Source: an uncultured Bacteroidales bacterium (lineage in GTDB: Bacteria; Bacteroidota; Bacteroidia; Bacteroidales; Paludibacteraceae). From it: a DNA stretch of 64,000 bases. The stretch is from NCBI GenBank assembly GCA_946626605.1, contig CAMOUL010000002.1:62001-126000 (forward strand). The letters run 5' to 3'. Position numbers and translations under genes: made by a program. Below the pieces are notes generated by a model. That model did no database searches. It saw only the letters and a program-made list of their open reading frames with translations, and was not told the DNA's origin. Shown here one piece after another: positions 10,962 to 18,493 of this stretch. The first letter of the stretch is position 1. Each line of letters starts with the position of its first letter.

Positions 10962-11543
10962 ATGAAGCGACTACTGCACATAGTACTGGTTTTGGCAGTG
11001 AGCATGAATATGTTCGCTGCCTCTCAGTATATGGACTCCTGTGCTATCTCTGTGCGCGATGGCGACACACTTTATATGGCATGGCTGCATGAGGTGTGGG
11101 TCTATCCGCCGATGAAATTCAAGAATAAGAAGCAGGAGAAATTCTACTGGCGAACCGTGCGGGACGTGAAAAAATGCCTGCCTTATGCCAAGATGATCAG
11201 CAAAGATATGGAATATGCGGACCAGGAATTAGCCAAACTGCCCGATAAGAAAAGCCGCAAGAAATGGTGGCGCGCCTTCGAAAAGCAGCTTTTCAAAAAA
11301 TACGAGAAGGATTTCCGGGGTATGTATGCCTCCCAAGGAATGATGCTCATGAAACTCATGGATCGGGAGACAGACCGAACGAGCTATGAACTCATCAAGC
11401 AATACAAAGGTAAAACCACTGCGAATTTCTGGCAGTTTGTCGCCAAACTGTTCAAAAATGATCTGAAAGAAGAGTACGATGCGTCCGATAAAGACCGAAT
11501 CGTCGAGCGCGTCATCAACTTAGTGGAAGCGGGCCAACTATAG
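10962..11543 (+). CDS. DUF4294-family exported protein
   Basis: 193 aa, starting MKRLLHIVLVLAVSMNMFAAS, a typical signal peptide. The mature part is Lys/Trp/Tyr-rich and largely helical, with DGDTLYMAWLHEVWVYPP and FYWRTVRDVKKCLPYAKM matching the DUF4294 family seen in Bacteroidota. Function unknown; probably periplasmic. It lies just downstream of proS and is probably co-transcribed; its 3' end overlaps the opposing membrane-protein gene by 6 nt. Confidence 0.85.
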   Translation: MKRLLHIVLVLAVSMNMFAASQYMDSCAISVRDGDTLYMAWLHEVWVYPPMKFKNKKQEKFYWRTVRDVKKCLPYAKMISKDMEYADQELAKLPDKKSRKKWWRAFEKQLFKKYEKDFRGMYASQGMMLMKLMDRETDRTSYELIKQYKGKTTANFWQFVAKLFKNDLKEEYDASDKDRIVERVINLVEAGQL

Positions 11544-12062
11544 GTTCGCTTCTTCCTCCTTGTCGTCTATCTTCTCCTGGATGATATTTCGCCGCGTAAG
11601 CAGCATCGCTTGCAGCACTATCGCAGGCCAGACGGCTGCAAAATTCGGATATAGAGTAGCATAGTGCTGATCGGTCATGCGATAGGCATATACGATCATC
11701 AAGATATAAAAAAGCCCCGCTGCGGTAATGGTAAAAAAGACCAACGTCATTCGTCCTCTATAACTGAAAAAGCACAGCAGACATAGAATACTGCCCCACA
11801 ACATCGCCTTGCTGCAATAATACAACCCTTTCACTGACATAACCTCCACCACTTCTTCTGCCCCGGTACTTAGTTCTCTTTGCATCACGATAAACTGCTT
11901 CTGGTCCTCCATTCTGAAACTGCGGGTATATAATATACCCGTGTCGCTCTGGAAATTAAATACCGGTCTCGTGCCCAATAAAGCGGCAGCGATGATGGCG
12001 ATAGCCATATAGACCCAGCGTCTGAGCATGCGAGGAGGAATGATAGATTTTTTCTGTTCCAT
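11538..12062 (-). CDS. Predicted four-TM membrane protein
   Basis: 174 aa with hydrophobic segments at about residues 14-34, 78-98, 104-124 and 136-154, and a charged C terminus (EKIDDKEEEANL). A soluble loop follows TM1 (about 35-77). I do not recognise the family with confidence; the topology resembles the DUF4293-type four-TM proteins of Bacteroidota. Last gene of a leftward set mrp - MATE - this gene, with a 10-nt gap to MATE. Confidence 0.75.
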   Translation of the reverse strand: MEQKKSIIPPRMLRRWVYMAIAIIAAALLGTRPVFNFQSDTGILYTRSFRMEDQKQFIVMQRELSTGAEEVVEVMSVKGLYYCSKAMLWGSILCLLCFFSYRGRMTLVFFTITAAGLFYILMIVYAYRMTDQHYATLYPNFAAVWPAIVLQAMLLTRRNIIQEKIDDKEEEANL

Positions 12063-12072
12063 AAGTGAGCAA

Positions 12073-13422
12073 TTATTTTTCGTTCATGTGTAATTTTCGA
12101 CGGGAGGCTAAAAGCACGATGACCGCGGTGACAGCAGAGAGGGTGTCGCTGACTGGAATCGACCACCATACGCCGTCCAACGGATCTGCAAAAACAGCCG
12201 GCAGAAACAACGCCAGCGGAATGAGATAAATCACCTGACGCGTGAGACTCAGGAAAATAGCTTTTCCGGCTTTGCCGATAGAGGTGAAGAGGTTTCCCGT
12301 AACCATCTGAAAACCAATGATCAGCATCGTGGAGCATATGATTCGCATCGGGCGGATAGTCCGGCTGATTAGTTCTCCGTCATGTGTAAAAATTCGCGTC
12401 ATCGCCTCCGGGAAGCATTCTCCTAAAATGAACGCGATGCCCATGACGCCTGTCGCATAAAGGCATGTGAGGTAGAAAGAGCGCAACATCCGGTCGTAGT
12501 GTCTGGCGCCGTAGTTATAACCCGCAATAGGTTGCATGCCCTGATTCAGACCCATCACAATCATCGCAAACACAAACGTCAGACGGTTGATCACCCCGTA
12601 CGAGGCAATCGCCAAGTCTCCTCCGAAAGCCTTCAGTTGGTTATTGATGATGATGACGACAAAACAATGCGCGATATTATACAGGAATGGCGACATTCCG
12701 ATCGCCAACGCACGGACGGTAATATGCTTGTTCAAACGCCAAATACCCCGATGAAATCGAATTAATTCGTTCTTATCCAGGAATTTGGTGAACTGCCAGA
12801 TAACAGCTACCGCTTGACTCAAAACAGTCGCCAGAGCCGCTCCGCGAACACCCATATCTAAACCGAAAATGAAAATCGGGTCTAAAATCACATTGATCAC
12901 TACCGCCACTATCGTTGCCGTCATGGAGAATCGCGGGTGACCTGCCGAGCGAAGCATCGAGTTGAGACCGAAATAAATGTGCGTCAGAATATTGCCGTAC
13001 AGGATGATCTCCATGTATTCATGCGCGTAAATTAAGGTGTCCTCGCTCGCGCCAAAAGCCATCAGAATAGGGTCTAACCAGATCAAACCGACTGCCATGA
13101 CAACAGCGGAAAGGATGATATTCATCACAATCACATTCCCCAACACCCGATTTGCTTTCTCGTAATCTTTCTCGCCCAGGTAAATAGCCAATAGCGACGA
13201 AGCGCCCACGCCCACCAGGCTTCCGAAGGCTGCGCAGATATCCATAAAGGGCTTCGCCACCGTCAGCGCGCCTAACGCCAATGCCCCGCAGCCATGACCG
13301 ATATAGATCGAGTCCACGATGTTATATAGCGAAGTAGCCGTCATGGCGATGATGGCAGGGAGTGCGTATTTGAATAGCAGTTTATGTACCGGCGCAGTGC
13401 CGAGTTCGGCGGTCTTATTCAT
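12073..13422 (-). CDS. MATE-family efflux transporter
   Basis: 449 aa, about 12 TM segments, full length. N-terminal KLLFKYALPAIIAMTATSLYNIVDSIYIGHG and the internal phrase GLNQGMQPIAGYNYGARHYDRM are hallmarks of MATE (NorM/DinF-like) cation-coupled exporters. Substrate cannot be inferred. Its start overlaps the mrp stop by 8 nt. A second, distinct MATE gene lies at 51402-52808. Confidence 0.93.
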   Translation of the reverse strand: MNKTAELGTAPVHKLLFKYALPAIIAMTATSLYNIVDSIYIGHGCGALALGALTVAKPFMDICAAFGSLVGVGASSLLAIYLGEKDYEKANRVLGNVIVMNIILSAVVMAVGLIWLDPILMAFGASEDTLIYAHEYMEIILYGNILTHIYFGLNSMLRSAGHPRFSMTATIVAVVINVILDPIFIFGLDMGVRGAALATVLSQAVAVIWQFTKFLDKNELIRFHRGIWRLNKHITVRALAIGMSPFLYNIAHCFVVIIINNQLKAFGGDLAIASYGVINRLTFVFAMIVMGLNQGMQPIAGYNYGARHYDRMLRSFYLTCLYATGVMGIAFILGECFPEAMTRIFTHDGELISRTIRPMRIICSTMLIIGFQMVTGNLFTSIGKAGKAIFLSLTRQVIYLIPLALFLPAVFADPLDGVWWSIPVSDTLSAVTAVIVLLASRRKLHMNEK

Positions 13423-14458
13423 TCTTCAAGGCCTGAGCGATTTGTTCGAAGGCGGCTGCGGCCGGATGACCGACTTGCAAAGCGATAGGAGTGCCTTCAT
13501 CGCCTCCCTCGCGGATGGATTGTACTAACGGAATCTGCCCTAATAACGGCACATCCAACTCTTCAGCCAGTTTTTTTCCACCGTCTTTGCCGAAAATATA
13601 GTACTTGTTTTGCGGCAATTCAGCCGGGGTAAACCACGCCATATTCTCGATGAGACCGAGGATTTTGACATTCACTTTCTCGTTGCGGAACATCTCTACG
13701 CCTTTGCGGGCATCTACCAACGCTACCTCCTGAGGAGTCGTCACGACGATTACTCCGGTCAGATGTAGCGATGAAATCAGGGTTAAATGAATATCGCTCG
13801 TTCCTGGAGGCAGGTCGATCAGGAAATAATCCAACTCACCCCAATGAGCATCTTCTATCAGCTGTTTCAGGGCATTCGATGCCATTCCGCCACGCCAGAT
13901 AACCGCTTGTTCCGGATTAACAAAGAACCCGATGGAAAGCATCTTCACGCCGTACTGTTCAATCGGCTCAATGAGTGTTCTTCCTTCGATTTCAACGGAG
14001 TATGGACGGCAATCTTCTGTGTGAAACATCTTCGGCATGGAAGGCCCGTGGATATCTGCGTCCAGCAGTCCTACGCGGTAACCCGCTTGCGCCAATGCCA
14101 CTGCCAGATTCGCTGTCACGGTCGATTTGCCTACTCCGCCTTTGCCGCTATGTACGGCGATAATCTGTTTGGCATGAATAGGCGAGTCGTGCTGCTCCGG
14201 AGACTCATTGTGTTTGACAAACTTCGTGTGAATCTGCGCCTGGATATTAGGATCAACATACGTCTGCAGGGCCACTTCCGTCGCTTTCAACACAGATTTC
14301 AGAAACGGATCATTGTCCTTCTGAAAAATCAAAGAGAAAGACACCTCAAATCCCGAGATACGAATATCGTCCTCCAGCATTCCGCTTTCTATCAAGTCTT
14401 TCCCGGTTCCCGGATAGCGCACATGACGCAGGGCATCGATTATTTGTTGTGGATACAT
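13415..14458 (-). CDS. mrp: Mrp/NBP35-type Fe-S cluster carrier ATPase
   Basis: 347 aa. An N-terminal DUF59-like domain (residues 1-75, IDALRHVRYPGTGKDLIESG) precedes the deviant Walker A HSGKGGVGKSTVTANLAVA (about 102) and the switch DADIHGPSMP. Members bind and transfer Fe-S clusters (ApbC/Mrp). The segment after IENMAWF reads TPAELPQNKYYIFG, so the CPxC cluster ligands of E. coli Mrp are missing. This looks like a lineage variant rather than a mutation, and cluster binding must use other residues if it occurs. First gene of its operon. Confidence 0.93.
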   Translation of the reverse strand: MYPQQIIDALRHVRYPGTGKDLIESGMLEDDIRISGFEVSFSLIFQKDNDPFLKSVLKATEVALQTYVDPNIQAQIHTKFVKHNESPEQHDSPIHAKQIIAVHSGKGGVGKSTVTANLAVALAQAGYRVGLLDADIHGPSMPKMFHTEDCRPYSVEIEGRTLIEPIEQYGVKMLSIGFFVNPEQAVIWRGGMASNALKQLIEDAHWGELDYFLIDLPPGTSDIHLTLISSLHLTGVIVVTTPQEVALVDARKGVEMFRNEKVNVKILGLIENMAWFTPAELPQNKYYIFGKDGGKKLAEELDVPLLGQIPLVQSIREGGDEGTPIALQVGHPAAAAFEQIAQALKNE

Positions 14459-14482
14459 ACGTGTATTTTTTCAAATTGCCTG

Positions 14483-14514
14483 CAAAGGTACAACAAAATT
14501 CCCACATACGCAAA
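14483..14514 (-). promoter_or_regulatory. mrp operon promoter
   Basis: Minus strand: TTTG (14511-14514), 20-nt spacer, TACCTTTG (14483-14490); 25 nt before the ATG at 14458. Confidence 0.85.
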
Positions 14515-14563
14515 TAATTTCGTAAAAAATACGCGCGCGCTTGCATATGTCGTAAAAAAGCAG

Positions 14564-14571
14564 TAACTTTG
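14564..14571 (+). promoter_or_regulatory. -7 box of the ileS operon
   Basis: TAACTTTG with TTG 20 nt upstream (14541-14543); 39 nt before the ileS ATG. Divergent from the mrp promoter. Confidence 0.8.
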
Positions 14572-14610
14572 CAGCCGTTTTTACGGCTTGCAAATGATTA
14601 ACAACAAAAT

Positions 14611-17600
14611 ATGAAGAAATTTAACGAGTACAAGAAATTAGATTTGCCCGCGCTGAGCAAAGAAGTGTTGGAGCAATGGGAGAAAGAAAATTTATTCGAA
14701 AAAAGTATCTCTACCCGCGAGGGACATCCGCAGTTCCTCTTTTTTGAAGGACCTCCTTCGGCAAACGGAATGCCGGGTATCCACCACGTCATGGCGCGTA
14801 CCATCAAGGACACTTTCTGCCGTTTCAAAACGATGCAGGGTTTTCAGGTTCGCCGCAAGGCAGGATGGGACACCCACGGTCTGCCGGTAGAGTTGGGAGT
14901 GGAGAAAATGTTGGGTATCACCAAGGAAGATATCGGCAAGAAGATCTCCGTCGATGAGTACAATGCCGCTTGCCGCCGGGAGGTGATGAAATATACCAAG
15001 GAATGGACCAACCTTACCAAGCAGATGGGCTACTGGGTTGATCTAGACAACCCCTATATCACCTATGACAACAAGTATATCGAGACCCTTTGGTATCTCC
15101 TCAAGGAGCTCTACAAGAAGGGTTACCTCTATAAGGGTTATACCATTCAGCCTTATTCCCCTGCTGCCGGAACAGGTCTGAGTTCCCACGAGCTCAACCA
15201 GCCCGGTTGCTACCGCGACGTCAAAGATCTCACTTGCACCGCCCGCTTCAAAGTAAAAGACGGTCGTTACATCATCGCTTGGACCACTACCCCTTGGACG
15301 TTGCCTTCCAACACGGCTCTCTGTGTGGGTCCGAAGATTGACTACGTAGAAGTGGAGACACCCACCGGCGACCATATTATCCTTGCGGAGGCTCGCCTGA
15401 GCGCTTATCAGAAAGACCTCTGCGGAACGGATGAAGAAGGCAAAGCTCTGGAGCCGAAGATCGTCGCTCGCTACAAAGGTTCCGAACTCGTCGGTCTTGA
15501 ATACGAGCCGCTCTTCCCATGGGTCAACCCGGGCGAAGGAGCTTTCCGCGTCATCCCGGGAGACTACGTTACCACCGAAGACGGAACCGGTATCGTACAT
15601 ATCGCCCCTACTTTCGGAGCGGACGATAAGAAGGTTGCAGACGCAGCCGGCGTGCCGGGTCTCTATATGCAGACCAAGAACAACGGACCGCGGCCTATGG
15701 TCGATTTCACCGGTAAATATTGGCGCGTGGAAGACCTCGACGAAGAGTGGTACAAAGCGAATGTCAACGACGAACTCTACCGCAAGTATGCCGGCAGATG
15801 GGTGAAAAACGCCTATGACCCGCAGTTTACCATCGAAGGAAAGTACGATGAAACCGCAGCTTCTAAGGCAGAAACGCTCGATCTCCACCTCTGTCTGGAG
15901 ATGAAGGCAGACGGCCGTCTCCTCCGCACGGAGAAACATGTGCACTCGTATCCGCATTGCTGGCGTACCGACAAACCCGTCCTCTACTACCCGCTTGACT
16001 CCTGGTTCATCAAATCTACCAAAGCCCGCGAGGAGATGATTGCCCTCAATAAGACCATCAACTGGCAACCGGAATCCACCGGAACAGGACGTTTCGGTCA
16101 GTGGCTCAACAACCTCAACGACTGGAATCTCTCCCGCTCGCGTTATTGGGGAACGCCGCTGCCGATCTGGCGCACCGAAGATGGTTCCGAGGAAATTTGT
16201 ATCGGTTCCATCGCAGAATTGTTCGATGAAATCGAGAAATCTGTGAAGGCGGGCTTCATGAAAGCGAACCCTTGGCCGAACCACAAAGTGGGCGATTATT
16301 CCAAAGCCAACTACGATCCTTCGGTCATCGATCTCCACCGTCCGTACGTGGACTCGATCATCCTCGTCTCCCCGTCCGGCAAACCCATGAAGCGTGAACT
16401 CGACCTCATCGATGTATGGTTCGATTCGGGCGCGATGCCGTACGCACAAAACCACTATCCCTTCGAGAACGCCGACCTGCCACGCACGGCAGACTTCATC
16501 TCCGAAGGAGTGGACCAGACCCGCGGATGGTTCTTCACGCTCCATGCCATCCACACGATGATCGAAGGAACGGTAGCCTACAAAAACGTCATCTCCAACG
16601 GTCTTGTACTTGATAAGAACGGCAACAAGATGTCCAAGCGCCTTGGCAACGCAGTCGATCCGTTTGGCGCACTTGATACGTACGGAGCCGATCCCGTGCG
16701 TTGGTACATGCTCACCAACTCTTCGCCGTGGGAGAACCTCAAATTCGACCCCGAAGGAGTCGATGAGGTCCGCCGCAAATTCTTCGGCACACTCTATAAC
16801 ACCTATTCGTTCTTTGCGCTTTACGCTAATGTAGATCATTGGACGGTCGAATCCCGACAGTCAACCGACGGTCAACCGACGGTCAAAGCCAATGTTATAC
16901 CCACGCAAGGACTCTCTGAGATCGACCGATGGATCCTTTCCAAGCTCAATTCGCTCGTCAAAGAGGTCACCGAAGCCTACGAAACATACGAACCGACCAA
17001 GGCCGGACGTGCTATCTCGGATTTCGTGCAGGACGACCTCTCTAATTGGTACGTGCGCCTGAACCGCAAACGTTTCTGGGGCGGAGAGATGAACACAGAC
17101 AAACAAGCGGCTTACACAACTCTCTACACCTGTCTCAAGACCGTAGCGCAACTCATGGCGCCGAACGCACCGTTCTTTGCCGATCGTCTCTACCGTGACC
17201 TCACGGGCGAAACGGTACACCTCAGCACGTGGCCGAAAGCCGACGAAGCGCTCATCAACAAGACCCTTGAGCGTCAGATGTACCTCGCGCAGCAGGCAAC
17301 CTCTACGATCCTTTCGCTCCGCAAACGCGCTGAGAAGAATGTGCGTCAGCCACTGCAGAAAGCGGTCATCCCGACGCCGGATCAAGAATCGCAACGTGCA
17401 TTGATGCACGTTTCAGACCTCATCAAATCGGAGGTCAACGTCAAAGAGTTGGTTATCGTTCCTGCCGAGCAATCGGAGATCCGTTTGGTCAAGAAGATCA
17501 AACCGAACTTCAAAGTCCTCGGTAAGAAAGTCGGCGCGAACATGAAAGCCGTAGCCGCTGAGATCAACGCGATGAACCAAGACCAGATTGCTCAAATGGA

Positions 17601-18009
17601 GCAAAACGGCAACTATCAACTATCAACTGTCAACTATCAACTGATAGCCGAGGATGTGGAAATTTTGACGGAAGACATGCCGGGCTGGTTGGTAGCCAAT
17701 AACGGAATCCTTACTATCGCGCTGGACATCGAGCTGACGGATGAACTCATCGAAGAAGGTATTGCGCGTGAGCTGATCAACCGCATTCAGAACCTCCGTA
17801 AGTCGTCCGGCTTGGAGATCACCGACCGCATCGAGATCGAACTCGAAGACTGTCCTCAGATCCACAACGCAGTTCTCCACTGCGGTGATTACATCAAATC
17901 GCAAGTACTCGCTACCAAACTCGAACTCAATTCTCAATTGTCAACTGTCAATTGTCAAATCCTCGAGATGGACGGTTATAACGTGAATATTAACATCAAA
18001 AAAGCATAA
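14611..18009 (+). CDS. ileS: Isoleucyl-tRNA synthetase
   Basis: 1132 aa class I synthetase of the long eukaryote-like type common in Bacteroidota. HIGH motif appears as PPSANGMPGIHHVMART (about residue 50), the editing domain lies between about 200 and 400 with AWTTTPWTLPSNTA, and the KMSKS motif is in LDKNGNKMSKRLGNA (about 670). Anticodon-binding and C-terminal domains follow. Three segments derive from short tandem repeats: SRQSTDGQPTVKA near 749 (11-nt units), NYQLSTVNYQL near 1000 and NSQLSTVNCQ near 1106 (7-nt units). They sit between conserved blocks and keep the frame. The first gene of an operon with a lipoprotein and an AsmA-like gene. Confidence 0.97.
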   Translation: MKKFNEYKKLDLPALSKEVLEQWEKENLFEKSISTREGHPQFLFFEGPPSANGMPGIHHVMARTIKDTFCRFKTMQGFQVRRKAGWDTHGLPVELGVEKMLGITKEDIGKKISVDEYNAACRREVMKYTKEWTNLTKQMGYWVDLDNPYITYDNKYIETLWYLLKELYKKGYLYKGYTIQPYSPAAGTGLSSHELNQPGCYRDVKDLTCTARFKVKDGRYIIAWTTTPWTLPSNTALCVGPKIDYVEVETPTGDHIILAEARLSAYQKDLCGTDEEGKALEPKIVARYKGSELVGLEYEPLFPWVNPGEGAFRVIPGDYVTTEDGTGIVHIAPTFGADDKKVADAAGVPGLYMQTKNNGPRPMVDFTGKYWRVEDLDEEWYKANVNDELYRKYAGRWVKNAYDPQFTIEGKYDETAASKAETLDLHLCLEMKADGRLLRTEKHVHSYPHCWRTDKPVLYYPLDSWFIKSTKAREEMIALNKTINWQPESTGTGRFGQWLNNLNDWNLSRSRYWGTPLPIWRTEDGSEEICIGSIAELFDEIEKSVKAGFMKANPWPNHKVGDYSKANYDPSVIDLHRPYVDSIILVSPSGKPMKRELDLIDVWFDSGAMPYAQNHYPFENADLPRTADFISEGVDQTRGWFFTLHAIHTMIEGTVAYKNVISNGLVLDKNGNKMSKRLGNAVDPFGALDTYGADPVRWYMLTNSSPWENLKFDPEGVDEVRRKFFGTLYNTYSFFALYANVDHWTVESRQSTDGQPTVKANVIPTQGLSEIDRWILSKLNSLVKEVTEAYETYEPTKAGRAISDFVQDDLSNWYVRLNRKRFWGGEMNTDKQAAYTTLYTCLKTVAQLMAPNAPFFADRLYRDLTGETVHLSTWPKADEALINKTLERQMYLAQQATSTILSLRKRAEKNVRQPLQKAVIPTPDQESQRALMHVSDLIKSEVNVKELVIVPAEQSEIRLVKKIKPNFKVLGKKVGANMKAVAAEINAMNQDQIAQMEQNGNYQLSTVNYQLIAEDVEILTEDMPGWLVANNGILTIALDIELTDELIEEGIARELINRIQNLRKSSGLEITDRIEIELEDCPQIHNAVLHCGDYIKSQVLATKLELNSQLSTVNCQILEMDGYNVNINIKKA
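16855..16887 (+). repeat. 11-nt repeat, 3 units, inside ileS
   Basis: CGACAGTCAAC, CGACGGTCAAC, CGACGGTCAAA in tandem; 33 nt, so frame-neutral. Encodes a linker after the catalytic domain. Confidence 0.95.
17611..17645 (+). repeat. 7-nt repeat (AACTATC), about 5 units, inside ileS
   Basis: Units AACTATC, AACTATC, AACTGTC, AACTATC, AACTGAT with exact period 7. Confidence 0.95.
17928..17955 (+). repeat. 7-nt repeat (CAATTGT), 4 units, inside ileS
   Basis: CAATTCT, CAATTGT, CAACTGT, CAATTGT, then CAAATCC. Period 7; close in sequence to the array 300 nt upstream. Confidence 0.93.
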
Positions 18010-18013
18010 AAGG

Positions 18014-18493
18014 ATGAAAAAAGTATTGGTTTTTGCAGCGATTTTAGCAATTGCAGCAGGTTTTGTATCCTGCCAGAGAGAAGCCTCCACTTTTGCCAAA
18101 GAAGACTTGATCGGCAGATGGCAAGCGCCCTCCGGCGACACCTTGCAGTTCATGGTCTTTCAGCCCGACATCGCTCCGACGCCGGAAGGTCTATCTGGCG
18201 AGTTCCGCTATGGTTATGAGTGGGACATGAACGACCATAAAGGATGGGATGACAGCCAGGGTACGTATGAGGATTTTCTCTTCACACCCATCGATAAAAA
18301 CGGAGCTTTTCACGGAAACGGATGGTTTGTCTGGCAACTCGACCCCAATGGTAATTTCCTCTTGGGCCACCTGATGAACAACGATGGAGCGGTAATTCCG
18401 AAGCCCTATAAAGTGACCGTATTGACCGGTTCCAGTCTGACTTATAAAGATGATTTCGGTACTTTCCATTCATTTACAAAAATAAAGCAATGA
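18014..18493 (+). CDS. Small lipoprotein of unknown function
   Basis: 159 aa. MKKVLVFAAILAIAAGFVSC gives a signal peptide with a Cys at residue 20 (GFVSC, acceptable lipobox). The mature part has alternating beta-type segments (GRWQAPSGDTLQFMVF, WDDSQGTYEDFLFTPID), suggesting a small lipocalin-like beta barrel, which is only an impression. It lies 4 nt after ileS and overlaps the AsmA-like gene by 4 nt (ATGA), so the three form one operon. Confidence 0.85.
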   Translation: MKKVLVFAAILAIAAGFVSCQREASTFAKEDLIGRWQAPSGDTLQFMVFQPDIAPTPEGLSGEFRYGYEWDMNDHKGWDDSQGTYEDFLFTPIDKNGAFHGNGWFVWQLDPNGNFLLGHLMNNDGAVIPKPYKVTVLTGSSLTYKDDFGTFHSFTKIKQ

